Source: Hydractinia symbiolongicarpus
Lineage: Eukaryota > Cnidaria > Hydrozoa > Anthoathecata > Hydractiniidae
DNA: 64,000 nucleotides
Assembly: GCF_029227915.1 (NCBI RefSeq)
Contig: NC_079876.1
Span: forward strand, 13,888,001-13,952,000
Direction: 5' to 3'
The notes beneath the pieces are model-generated. The model was not told the origin of the DNA and searched no databases. It saw only the letters and a program-made list of their open reading frames with translations. Every line of letters begins with the position of its first letter. Position 1 is the first letter of the stretch. Position numbers and translations under genes: made by a program. Positions 31,262 through 43,701 of this stretch are shown here, one piece after another.

Positions 31262-31755
31262 TTAATAACTTACTTCGTATTCTTTTATTTTTCGTCTTAT
31301 TATTTCCCGCTTTTGTTCATTCTTCAATCTTCCAGCAACATCATAAGCTGTTCTTCCAGCTCCATCTTCGATCGTCACATCAATATTTTCATGACGTAAC
31401 AAAACATCAACACATAAGATGTTACCAAGCGCTGCAGCACGATGTAATGGTGTGCGGTTGTTAACATCTACACGGTTGATGTTTGTTACATCATGTCGAC
31501 ATAACATATCTAATCTTGTGTGACGATCATGATATGCAGCGTAATGATAACTGTTTTCTTTCCATCTATTTCCCGCCCAAACATCACTCCCATATGAGAT
31601 GAGTATTTCCACCATTGATGTATTGTCGGTGTGAAATACTGTCCACATCAATGGTGTGTATTCATGTTCATCTCTCATGTGAACGATGTTTGGATGAATG
31701 GATAGTAATTTTTTCAGTTGCTCGATATCGTTAGATCTAATAATTTTCACGATAT
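31262..31755 (-). CDS. Ankyrin-repeat protein, last exon
   Basis: An acceptor (TTTTTAG, ending at 31756) precedes an exon open to the stop at 31262, about 164 residues. It has about four ankyrin repeats. Repeat-like features are EYTPLMWTVFHTDNTSMVEI, a repeat with NSYHYAAYHDRHTRLDML, the canonical NRTPLHRAAALGNILCVDVL, and a last DGAGRTAYDVAGRLKN. The C-terminal helix is basic. There is no ATG at the exon start (a GTG is present), so it is a 3' exon and earlier exons lie at higher coordinates. Ankyrin repeats mediate protein binding; nothing here gives the partner. Confidence 0.75.
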
Positions 31756-32615
31756 CTAAAAATAAAATAATAAATGAATAAAAAATATAAATTTATAAAT
31801 TAATGAAATATCATAACGAAAAACTTATGACATCGATTTTAAGATGTTTCTTCTTATTGTAATAGATTAAACATTTGATAAACATAAAAATAGTGAAAAA
31901 AAGAATGTTAATATATTAAACATTCGCAAATAATTATAAAAACACAAAAATAAATATAAGAACAAACGAAATTCGAGTATATTATTTTGATGTCACCATT
32001 GCAGATTAATTTGCGCAAGTGTAATTTTTTTCAAATAAAAAATATTTTGAGATAATTTGTTCGTAGTGACAAAAATAAATAAATATCGAAGAAAATAAAC
32101 AATTATACAAATTAATACAAACATTGATAAACAGATGAAATTAAAATTGTAATAACACTAATTTAATGACGTCATCATGTATGGGATAATTTGCAAATGG
32201 AGAAAAATTAGAAACACAAAATTAATTGTCTAAATCATGATGACATTAGAATTTTTGTTTAACTAATAAATTCTTTATCACAAAACGGTTTCATAAAAAG
32301 AACAAGTTTAGTGAGAGAAGATAATTTAAATCTTCGGTACAAAATTTTATGTCGAAAAAATAATTTACTGCATAATAACAAAAAATACGAGCGATATTTT
32401 TTCTCACAACGTTGAAAGTAATTTAGCTACCATTCAAAAACATTTAAAAATTTGTACAATAGAAATCATAAAATTTTTCTTAGGTTTCTTAAAAAAGTAT
32501 TGTCTCGTTAAATTAATTCTTCTACACAAATCATTTTTAAGATGAAACGAGAGTTTTTTAACGATTAGCGAAAAACCTTTCTCACCTTATTGACGTCCTG
32601 TTGTTATCAGAACTC
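31756..32615. other. Non-coding, probably intron of the ankyrin gene
   Basis: Very AT-rich. A donor-like AATAAG|GTGAGA on the reverse strand lies at about 32585. The short frame before it (ATG about 32632, MFHSTTSSDNNRTSI) would be a first exon, but direct joining to the ankyrin exon breaks the frame, so an exon is missing or the pairing is wrong. Confidence 0.35.
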
Positions 32616-32619
32616 GTTG

Positions 32620-33058
32620 TTGAATGAAACATATTCGTTTTGGTTGAGTATGATATAGTGATATAAATAGAACAAATTGTACTCAATATATTCGATTTCG
32701 GCTGCACGAATATTTCAAAGATTGTTTTTCGACACGCGATCGGTTATTTATAAGAACAAGTTCTAAAGAACACGAGACTTAGGTACACAGCTCTTAGTAA
32801 ATACTCCGTTAATTGTAAACGGGTTTCTCAGGAATAAAAATAATGTATAATAAAAACCAGCTACTGCTTTTATCAAAATTAAATTTTCTCTACCCTCAAA
32901 CGACCAGTTTCTATCAACATTATTTGTTGAATGAAACATATTCGTTTTGGTTGAGTATGATATAGTGATAAAAATAGAACAAATTGTACTCAATATATTC
33001 GATTTCGTCTGCACGAATATTTCAAAGATGTTTCTCTGACACGCGATCGGTTATTTGA
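32620..33058. repeat. Direct duplication of a 130-bp promoter/first-exon-like segment
   Basis: Copies at 32620-32753 and 32930-33058 share GAATGAAACATATTCGTTTT and GAGTATGATATAGTGATA, then ACTCAATATATTCGATTTCG and GACACGCGATCGGTTATTT. On the reverse strand each copy holds an ATG starting MFHST, after which the two diverge. Confidence 0.85.
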
Positions 33059-33651
33059 AAACATGGAGTATCCCAACCTCGTCCCCAATACCTCTTCTTC
33101 TTCGCGCCGTCTCCAATATAAAAAAGCGAATAGGGGTCCTGATGAAGATGAGGTTGGGGTAGTGTTTGTGGTGGTAGTTTCATTCTACAGACCAGTTCAT
33201 TATGTGCTTTCCTTTGCCACTGATAAGTTATGCAGATGGAAACCGTCCCATAAGATTCGCACTGAGTTGTTTGTATTAGCGATAATTTTCAAGTGTAAGA
33301 GACTTTTACAAAGTAAGAACGGGACTATCTGCACCAATGTTGACAATAACTTTTCATAAAAGCCCGTTGTATGAATAACGCGCCAAAAATTGTTTACGAA
33401 AATTTAAACGAAAGTGACAACTATGGCTACTGTCACAAAATGACAACAAAGCGTTGAAGGAACTAAGTTCAAAATCCATACAGTCAAACCTTTATAGCTA
33501 TGGAGAATGGGTTGTATTATACGTATTATACTGCGCCATTCAACTATAAAAATCCTAACAAGTCCTGGCAACCATCCTATAGGAACCGAACTGCTCGTCG
33601 TTTCGTAAAAGTGATCAATTTTACACGGAGGTTTAATTTTGCAAAGGTATA

Positions 33652-33983
33652 GGCCGAATAGACGGAACAAATTTGCAGATCAATTTTCAAAATAAAATTG
33701 ATCTAAAATTGTTGTGTATATATCGTTAAAAAATAATAGAACGGTAATACTCAAACGACATAGAAACACAAATCAATTTTCGAAAATTGATCCAATAAAA
33801 TCAAACTGATAAATTAAATTCAGATGTTTCTATTGTATCGTGTATGTACGCAAAAATATTAAATCAATTTAAGAATGGAATAATTATTGACCTAAAATCT
33901 TTGCGTGTATTGTTTTCAACAATATTCCGACAAATAATATTTTTCGAAAATTGATCTACAAAATTGTTCCGTCTATTCGGGCC
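33652..33983. mobile_element. MITE-like element with 40-bp terminal inverted repeats
   Basis: The left end GGCCGAATAGACGGAACAAA and the right end (reverse strand GGCCCGAATAGACGGAACAA) continue as inverted repeats for about 40 bp to GATCAATTTTC. The 332-bp element has no coding capacity. Its inside contains further AAATTGATC inverted words. The target duplication is not clear. Confidence 0.65.
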
Positions 33984-36480
33984 TTATCAGATCTGCAAAT
34001 TATTCTGCAACATATAAATATTGCGGAGCTACGCGTTGTAACCTAAATGTAAAGTTAAAACTTCTTTTTTAAAACTGGGCGTCAAATTCAAAGAGCCGTC
34101 GTATTACAGTAAAATTGAATCTATTATAATGTGAATTTACAAAATATACGCTTCGATTATGACAGTTAGCTAGTCCTATTGCTACCCCAAATGCTACCGC
34201 AATGCTTTTAATAACCCCACGCGAAAAAATTATTTTCATGCGAGAAGAATTATTAAATCTTTTTATGTAGGATTACACCATATTTTTACCGTTTTTTAAT
34301 TTGCCACACTATCCTTATAATAACATATATTTATACACCCTAACAACTTTTCTATTAGCCTGCGATCCAAGACCCAGGACCAGAAAGAAACGCATTGTTA
34401 AGGTATCACTATTTCAAATTTTAGCCTCGTCTTTTTCTCAACCAACTCCTAGCTTGTTGTTTTTCTTCATATAAAAAACTGAGTATGTGGGATTTAATAG
34501 ATGTTGCTGTGTAATGCTTATGAAAATTTCACAAAAAGGTTTTTCGGTTTTTCACTTTACTTATGTCGTCATTTTTTGTGTAAAGAAGAATACACGAAAC
34601 AAGCGCTCGCAGAGAATCTGTGCCTCCTGCTTCATATTTAACTTGAATTTGGAATTACTTATGGATAGTAAAGTTGATAGTTTTTTCAGATATGGTCTTT
34701 TTTGCTTTAGTGTTAAAATAATTTATTTTGAGCTAATATGGTGGACAACACCATTCTAAACCCTCAAATTTCCGTTTATTCATATGCCTGGCCATAGCAC
34801 ATCTCCATATTTGTCAGTCATATACTTTAAAACTTTGAATATTGGTTTAATTCAGGCTTAACGATGTCCAAAGAATACTGTAGACTTTTTTATAGGAATA
34901 ATACCTCCTAAAAGACAATTTCAAGTGCTCTAAAAGTATAGCGAGCATAGTCATACGTGTCAACAGCTAACATGCTATAAAGTTCAGTGAGAGAATTACA
35001 TCCCTTTAAAGTCAGGTGATACCATCGTTCATATATTTTTAGCTAATTAGTTTAACAGTCAATCTTCAACAGTCTGAATTGTTGACTGGTACCTTAGAAG
35101 TTTATAATGCCTCTGAATTATTTCTGTAGACCAATTCTCTATTTTTTTTAGTTTTAAGCCTTACAATTTTAAAAATATTTTTTATCAGTTATACTAATGT
35201 TTAACAAACAACGTATATGGCTATCTATTTTGAATCTGGAAAACTACATTGCAATAAGTGCTTAATTAACCACCTTCCAATAAACCTTCCCTTTCATCAA
35301 GCTCTAATTCCCAAGAAGACCATTTCTGACAAAAGAACTTTATAGTATGCTAAAAGTTTGTATCCTCGTCAGCAAAAAACATTAAAGTAAAAAAAAAGAC
35401 AGTGAATTGAAGAATCTGTTGGCACTAGCCTTCACCGAGTACTAACGTGGATTACAAAGGGTGTGTTTCTTATCAAAACAGTTTCAAACTGAAAACTTTC
35501 AAACTGAAAACAGTTTCAAACAAACTCTTTTTGAATCTACATAATTAATTATGCCACTGTAAATATATTTTCTTGAGTATAAATTTAACCAACCTCTACC
35601 AACGCAATTTATTGAAAAGAAAGTTAAATTATAATGAAAGCTTTAAACGTTTCCGTGCATCCCAAACACTTGCCTCGTTTTGATTAACCGCAAATGGATA
35701 TGGAAAATGTGGTATTGTAATAATAAGAAACAGTTGATTTGGGAGTAGCGTTTTGACAATAGTAGCAAAGTTAGAATTTCATGATTTTATGGTCAATATA
35801 AAAGAATTCCATGTTTTACTTTAGGCACTAAAAGCATTTCCCGTTGACTTTTAAGTGGACGATATGTTACGATATGTTACAGTAATTATTAAATATTAAA
35901 ATGTTTCACAATCACTTTGACTAAAATCTAGATCAAAAATATATGGCCAAGTTTCAGTTTCGTTACTATTCTTTAAAATAAATATACAGCGTTGACTAAA
36001 ACTTGCTGATACAAATTCCCTGGTCTAAACACGTTACTTACGCAATCTAAAAATCTGCTCGAGTACAGAACAACTCACTTTACGCGATGTGTAAATGCCC
36101 TAAAATTGGTTCAAAGAGGTCATGCTTTCGTTTTCGGACTTTGCTGAATATCGAAAGATAAAACCGGAAGTCTGTTAAAATTGAACTTTGATGTTAAGAA
36201 CGTGCAATAGTTACTTTTATCAAATGAAATCATGTATATCTTCATCATCACATCATCACATCAGATACATCTTCATCATCACATCACATCAGATGTACAT
36301 CTTGTACATCTTCTGTTTAAATCATGGATTTTAACAGAAGATGAACAACTTCAACCAGCCTTCATCTGAAGACTATATTATCATCCCTTAGTTTGACTGT
36401 GCAAAGATACCCAAATTTTCATTCTTAGCAAAATCAAAACCTTTTTTAATGACACTACACGGAAAGCAATTAATTCATTT
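33984..36480. other. Non-coding
   Basis: No gene supported. A 44-bp exon-like stretch (34358-34401, between TTCTATTAG and GTATCAC) is the only splice-bounded candidate. A small CATCACATCA-rich patch lies at 36240-36310. Confidence 0.4.
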
Positions 36481-36504
36481 TTTAGAAAAATTAACTCTCT
36501 TAAA

Positions 36505-36990
36505 TATTTAATACTCTAATTTAATACTCTAATTTAATACTCTAATTTAATACTGAATATTTAATACTCTAATTTAATACTAAATATTTAATACTCTAAT
36601 TTAATACTCTAATTTAATACTAAATATTTAATACTCTAATTTAATACTCTAATTTAATACTCTAATTCAATACTAAATATTTAATACTAAATATTTAATA
36701 CTCTAATTTAATACTCTAATTTAATACTCTAATTTAATACTAAATATTTAATACTAAATATTTAATACTCTAATTTAATACTCTAATTTAATACTAAATA
36801 TTTAATACTCTAATTTAATACTCTAATTTAATACTCTAATTTAATACTAAATATTTAATACTCTAATTTAATACTAAATATTTAATACTAAATATTTAAT
36901 ACTCTAATTTAATACTCTAATTTAATACTAAATATTTAATACTCTAATTTAATACTCTAATTTAATACTAAATATTTAATACTAAATATT
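36505..36990. repeat. 13/14-bp minisatellite
   Basis: About 35 copies alternate between CTAATTTAATACT (13 bp) and AAATATTTAATACT (14 bp). The order of the two unit types is irregular. It lies downstream of the last exon I can assign to the TIR gene, presumably in an intron. Confidence 0.95.
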
Positions 36991-37042
36991 AAATAATACT
37001 CTTATTTTTTTGGAGCGCTAGTCTCCATACAATTGAACTCAC

Positions 37043-40000
37043 CTTTAAAAGTGACAGATTTATCTACATGACCTGATGGGAGAGTATTTCTAAAAATAAA
37101 AAATGAAATGCCCAATGAAATAAAAATAACCATACCTTTAGAAAACCAATAGTAAAGCCGCAAAAAAAAACTTACACATGTCGATACGATACAACACTTT
37201 GAGCTTGACCAGAGTCGTTACTAGCCAAAACACGAAACTTGTATTTATTTCCAATAACTAAATTATTGATAACACATCCACCAAACGTGATGATATGTTC
37301 TATGTTCTGCCATTGAGATCTGTCGTTTTCCATTTCAATTACGTAACGATATCCTTCCTCATTCCAATTAATTGTACAGGAATTGTCGTTTGAAAAATTG
37401 CAGATCACGTTAATTGTTGGAGGCTGGAAACTAGAAAATAAATTTGGAGATTATAAGGGTATAACAGTTTATATTTTTTAGGAAGGATGGAAGGAATTAG
37501 TCTGATGATGATGTTGTAGCTATTTACAATATGGTTTACAATACGGAGACATAGAACAACTTTATAAAAAAAACGTTTCTATAAATCCAAAATTGCAATA
37601 ATTATTATACCGACTGATAACCTCCTTATACTTCAAATAAATAACAAAGATATATTTACTTTTTACGTATGATTTGTGCGAAATTAGGCGTGTCTGATTC
37701 ATCCTTTTTATATTCGATCTTCTTTATCCGTTCCATGAGACTTTTGCATCTGCACGAATTTGTATTCACATAACCTATCGATTTTCTGTCATTAACTTCC
37801 GTTTCAAAGTAATCTTCATTTGAATCTTTGCAACATTCCACAGAAACTTCATTCAGGTACTCTGGTAGCAGATCTTTAATGATATGTCCAGTTGATGAAT
37901 TAATAGCAGCAGACTGTATGTTACATGCGCAAACAATTATCAGGCGTTCAGTTACTCTGGACATGCCTTCTAACGTCTTATGTCGCAACATAGTGTCATT
38001 TATGTCAATACAACATACGGTTTCACAAAATTCTGTTCCTCTACTACCTTCTAGATTAGTAATTAGATCATAACCTTTGTTTTTTGGAAGATTGGTAACG
38101 ACATTGCTTCTGTCGATGATGTTCCATTCTGTTTGTTTGTTATAAACAAAATAATCTTCTCCGATCAAATCCAAAACTTTTCGAAACGTGATCATTTGTT
38201 CCACAGTGTTATGAAAAAATAATCGTTTAATATTAACACGATCTAGGTAGTATTCCAACGAGAGAGCTAACATGACAATACTTTTTTCTTCTGTTTCATT
38301 TCCATAATTAAGATGTATCAGTATTGGCTTTCTACCTTCAATGTTATGTCCAACTGCTTGGGCGGAGTTGCATTTCACTTTGGTCAAGGTTTTCACATCT
38401 TCAGAAACACCTGGGTAATTTGAGACAGCTGCAATTTCCTCTATATCCACTGGTTCTTCAAAAATCTTTTTACTTTCTTCTCCTGATTTCACTTGTGAAT
38501 TTTTTATTTCTAAGACTTTACGCTGCTTTGAATTTTCTTGAATGGTAGAGCTGGTCGTTCCAGATTTTGCTGATGATGTTTCATGATTTTTGTCGTGAAC
38601 AGGATGTTTGATAACTGATTCAATCCCGGAAATTTTCTTCTCAAATTGTACCAAGAAGTTAAAATTTTTCTTCGTTGTTCGCATTGCTTTATTGAGGTAA
38701 AACACACGCATACCAGCTTCTTCGTATTTGTATTTATCATGGCTTTTTGATTCTCCAGATGAAACCAATCTCCTGTGCTTTTCCAAAGATTGCAGAAACA
38801 ACACAATCATGGAATTCTGTAAAGCTTCTTCCCTTTCCAAAATCTGCTTCAACAATAAAGCTTCTTGTTTGTCAAACATCGCTCCATCAACTTCGTCACT
38901 TATAAAATGAAATGACATACCACCGTGATTCTTTAACAACAACAGTAATAATTGGGATAAGGTTGGAAGTTTAGAGAGATTGAGCTCTTTTGCTAATTCA
39001 ATAGCATTCTTTACTTTCAACGTGATATTTTTATTGCATTGAAATGTTAAGACGAATTCTTCGACCGCATTCAGCAGTATTGTTTTGTCACTCCATATAA
39101 CATAATATATTATGCATTTTCCTTCACAACATTGGCAAAGATGTTTTAGATGAGATAAAGCAAGAACCGATTTACCACTTCCCAATGGTCCCACGATAAT
39201 TTTCTTTTTAGATTCGTTAAACAAAATATTCGACTGCTCAGATGACAATAGGACAGTGCATATTTTCCCATGAATGTCATCTTTGATTGTTGGAACAGTG
39301 TTCATAGTTTCCCTACTAGCCATAAAACACATTGCTTGACCCAATATGTTCATATATTGTTCTTTAATTTTATTATCAGGATATCTTCTTGTTAATTCGA
39401 GATTCACAAAAAAAGTTCTAACCTTTGAGTCGTCTGAGAAAATAGACTGATCTAACAATTGACAGTTTGCACAAACGTCGATGTTCTCTAACTTTGGGAA
39501 ATTTGGTGCAGCAACAACATTTATAAATCTGGATGTACTATCCAAGATAAATTGTCGATTGATTGCAAACAAATGTTTGATATCTACCTCACCATTTTGA
39601 AATTCTTCCTGAATAATTGTGGCACTAGTAGTCTTAGTGTATCTTATGTTGACGAAGGTATTTTGAGATGAATGGAGCAGCAGAAGTCTGTGTTTATAAT
39701 CTGGAACATGATCACAATAAGTATTAAAATTTAGAAGTTTCAGATTGTCCGTGGTATTGTAATGTGTGAAAATCACAAACACGTGCCTAATTTCACTGAG
39801 AATTAACTTTAGTCGAAATGCAAAGCTGGAAATCTCTTCATTTACCATTGGTGGTGGAAATTGAACAGCTTCTTTTAGAAAATCATTGTTAGATGTGCAG
39901 TTTTCATTAACATAATTTCTTGAAAATCTTAAGTATTCGCTTCTACTTTTTTCATGTACTTCTCCACAATAGAGCAGCTGAATGTCAGTTTCAAGAACAG

Positions 40001-42253
40001 GGGTGCTGATAATTGACTTGATATATGCTGCAACTTTGTCACTATTATGTGTATGGAGAGAAAATTTACTTTCTTTGTTGTAATACTTGTGAGCGCAGGC
40101 AATGTTGACATCTACAAATAGTAATGACAGTGACGAATAAAATTTTTAAAACAATTTTTTTTAAAAAAAATTAAAAACCTAATTAGTTACTACTTACTGT
40201 CTACTTCAAAAATCTCTTTATTTTCATCAATGTCCAGCAACGATATGACAAGTTTTAGGATGTACCGGGTAGCTGCCTTATATATTGTTAATACAAGCTT
40301 ATTGTCTCTCATTTCTTCATAAAAGTCAGATGATTCTTTCAGTTCTACCTTGGTATCACTACCGTTCTGTTGTATAGTAATTCTCTGAACGGTTTTTAAG
40401 TTTTTATTATGAAACTTAACAATGATATTTTCTTCTTTGTCTTTATACATCCAAAAACTAAAATTAAAAATATAGTTAGAACCTAATTTTTTAAAATATT
40501 TGTCAACGAACTTTATATTTCTGTATCTATATTATAATACCCGTATACGTCTGTCTGTCTGTCTGTCTGTCACACAAAATGGTACCTCAAGTATTGCCAC
40601 ACACGCAATTAGGTATTAAAAGGACCGAACCCGGGGATTTTTCCTCGGACCACCGACTAGTACTTTATGATATTAATTAGGAGTCTATATTGCTGTTGTA
40701 ATAAAACAACGAGAAGTTTAAAGTAGATGCAAATTAAAGAGTTGAAGCTTGTTTATGATTAGTTTGAATTAACTAATGTCTTTTTTTTACTGACTTTATA
40801 AGCGTAGAATAAAGTAAGCCTTGTAAAATCATTATTATTACTATTATTACATTTCTATAGGAGGTGTTTTAGCATATAAAATCTCTTTTTCTGAATCATC
40901 AACAAATCCGCTGAATTAAAATTTCATCGGTATAAACAATCGACAACAAGGTGCGAATGTATAATCTGCTTTACATGATGTCGCCTAATGTCTTTTTATC
41001 CCGAATTATAAGGCAGTATAATGTCAGTTTTCTAAAATCATTTTTCTTACTATTATTATATTTTTAAAGAAGATGTTTTACCATTCAAAATATCTTTTAC
41101 TGATGTATAAAGAACTGATGTTGCTTACTACATACTTGTAACAAGAACTTTTAACAAGAATAGACTTGTAATTAAATTTCAAAAATACGAAAGAAAGACG
41201 CTATTGTTAAATTTATATACTTTTAGGAAATTTTTCCTGGTTTAATAGATAAAGATAAAAAAAACAAAAAGGAAAACAAAAAAACATGACAAACAGAATA
41301 TTTTTTTTTTATTGTAGAGAAATTTGTGACACTTACTTCAAAATGGGCTCAGTCTTTACTGGAGCTATCATAAACAAGAAAATAAATCAAAGCAAAATAG
41401 TTAAAACAAAAGTATAAGGAAAAGAACCCTAGAAATCTAAACTAAATCATTAAATACACTATTATTCAATAGAAACGCAAAGATCTAGCATTTCAACAAA
41501 TTCAGTGTAACAAAATAGACTGAATTTACATGCGTTAGCTGAGGGCTCATTAACAATATCCACAATTTGTGGTTGTTATGGGTTGGCTAGCTACAGATTT
41601 ATTTGAACCCTACTTCAAAAATAACCTTTTTAAAATAAACAAACATTGGTCTAATGTAGTAGTTTCTTTTTGCTTTAATCGAACAAAGACGGGGGGAAAG
41701 GTAATCAAAAAAATTCTCAAAGTTTTGCGAACTACAAGTTTCGACGACCTTTAGTATTTCAAACCATACACAAGGTGAAACAACGATAAAACAGTTTTGC
41801 AGTTTTTAAATCTACAACTGAAATGCACATACCTTCTCTTAATAGCTGTTGTGAGATGTCTTTTAATAGACTTTGAAAAGTTGTTTCATCACCTCTGTAT
41901 AATTGGTAGTACATGTTATTGCCCAAGATCAAACTGAGCGCATGGTCTGCTGGAGGTTTATAACCTTTCTCAACTATTACACAGATAATTTTCTTGTGTT
42001 GCGCAGAGGCCAAGTTGTATTCTTTCTGACAGTTTTTAGATTCTTCATATCCCTTTGAAAGTAAAAGAATGATCAACTCTGATCCTGCAACGCCTTCTGC
42101 CATCCGTGCACCTAAATCTCCATACACATGATCTTCATCAGTCCAAACAGAGTAACCCTGTTTTAATAATGACTCTTTAATCCTTTTCATGTACTCCTTC
42201 CCAGACGCATGATGGTAGGATATCATAATATCCCAATTTGCTTTGGTGGCCAT
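37043..42253 (-). CDS. TIR - P-loop NTPase (SF1-helicase-like) - FN3 protein, at least six exons
   Basis: Exons by splice signals and frame: 41833-42253, 41337-41364 (28-bp micro-exon), 40198-40457, 37660-40111, 37176-37430, 37043-37089; more exons should follow. Exon 1 is a TIR domain (DIMISYHHASGKEY, GYSVWTDEDHVYGDLG, then CQKEYNLA). Glu78 in QKEY sits where NAD-cleaving TIRs have their catalytic glutamate. The large exon has a P-loop (IIVGPLGSGKSVLAL, + about 39165-39195), an acidic ISDEVDG that could be Walker B, and near its end LITNLEGSRGTEFCE with EGMSRVTERLIIV, similar to SF1 helicase motifs V/VI. Exon 5 is an FN3 domain (INWNEEGYRYVIEM ... YKFRVLASNDSGQ). About 1150 residues so far, no signal peptide. 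TIR plus NTPase suggests an innate immune receptor or signalling ATPase; that is inference. Confidence 0.75.
40550..40571. repeat. (CTGT)n microsatellite at a repeat edge
   Basis: Five CTGT units follow TATAATACCCGTATACGT, in an intron of the TIR gene. The phrase before it looks like the edge of an interspersed repeat, but no second end was found. Confidence 0.6.
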
Positions 42254-43699
42254 TTTTTTTTTCTCTTTGCTTATCTAAGAACAATATATGTTATAAAATA
42301 TGTGCTGAAATGCGTTCACATTTTGTCACAGATTACTTCGTTTTTACACTGTTTAGCGTAATTACATTGTTGCAGACATATTGCGTTGGTACACATTAAG
42401 GAGAGGAGGAAAGGGGAAGGGGGGGGGGGGGGGTACAATGTGCTGACGGCCTCTTGGACTGGGCATAAGTTTTGTTGGCATGTGATTATGTGCTGAAATT
42501 TTGTGACTTTTTCTAACCTTCATTGGGACTTGTAATAAAAAATTCTATTTGAAAGATCTTCATACTTTGCGCGGGGTATCAAAATTTTGGGACGGGTATA
42601 ATTTTTTGTAAATTTTATAATGTGCTGACTTGCATGCCAAGAAGATATATGGGTCACAAGGCTAAAATACAGAACAGATTTAAAGGAAATATCGTTTCAC
42701 TAAAATATTGTCATTTCTAATCTCAATATTGTTTTCCTTACTTCAAACATTTATAAATTCTAACCTTGTACAAAGTTTAATGACTTAAATTGGATATTTC
42801 AGGAAAACAGATTTTTTGCTTTATCGTTAAAGTAAGAAACTTACAAATATGACGTCATTTTAAAATTATTTTTTTATACAAAATAAAAATCTTTCTACCC
42901 AGTGAATAAATCCAAGAATTGACGCCCTATCATCAGTAATCCTTGAAAAATTTAAATTTATTACCAAACTAGAAAAATAACCATGTGTGACGGCATTAGG
43001 CGTGTGTAAACTGATTTCTAATACTAGAATAACAATTACTAAAATGCATACTGATAGCATATAAGGATGATTTTCATAGTATAATTAGTACACAATATTT
43101 GAAGGATATTGATGATCGTCTAATAAAATAAAGAGTTTTTGACCTTTATTTATTCTAAAAGATTATTTAATATAAGCTCTTTTTCCATAAGTCATATTAT
43201 ATTACATAAGTAGTGTAAGCCTACGTGAGATTGTAAGACAAAAAATAGGATATAATATTGTAGCAATGAAGATACGTAGTGCCATAGTGATAATCCTCCT
43301 TCATCAAAATCCAAAGCATGAAACAAATCGCTAATTTTGCAAAGTTTTCTAAAATGTTTTTTCATATAAGTGATATTATAATAAATAAGTAGTATAAAAC
43401 TACCTGAGATTAATACGACAAAAAAAAAACAGGATTAAAATATTGTAGATACGAAATTATGTAGTGTCATAGTGATAATCTCCCCTTTTTTTTATTGTCT
43501 ACGTACGCAAGAAAAGTACTGCGCATTTCTTTAAAACGTGAAAATGGAGAGTTAAGGTTCAATTTATTGTAAGAATACTGCATAATCAATGTCTTATTAT
43601 CACAGTATTCTCTTCCATTTTTCCCAATGTTGTTTTTCAACTATCAAATTAAAAAAAGATTAGATTTATGGCCACTTGAAATAAAAAAAAATTCATTTA
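42254..43699. other. Intergenic, no supported gene
   Basis: Holds a poly-G tract (42418-42433) and two related stretches near 43150-43300 and 43340-43480 that repeat a 'taagt...tattata..ataagtagtgtaa' pattern about 190 bp apart. The 5' end of the TIR gene's promoter would be in the left part; no TATA box was assigned. Confidence 0.4.
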
Positions 43700-43701
43700 C
43701 A

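Noticed and set aside
34358-34401. Splice-bounded 44-bp segment (TTCTATTAG ... GTATCAC)
   Set aside because: Short, no neighbouring exons in a compatible frame were found.
35868-35887. GATATGTTAC twice, 10 bp apart, resembling the iteron words
   Set aside because: Only two copies and no array; likely chance in AT-rich DNA, though it repeats the 10-bp step.
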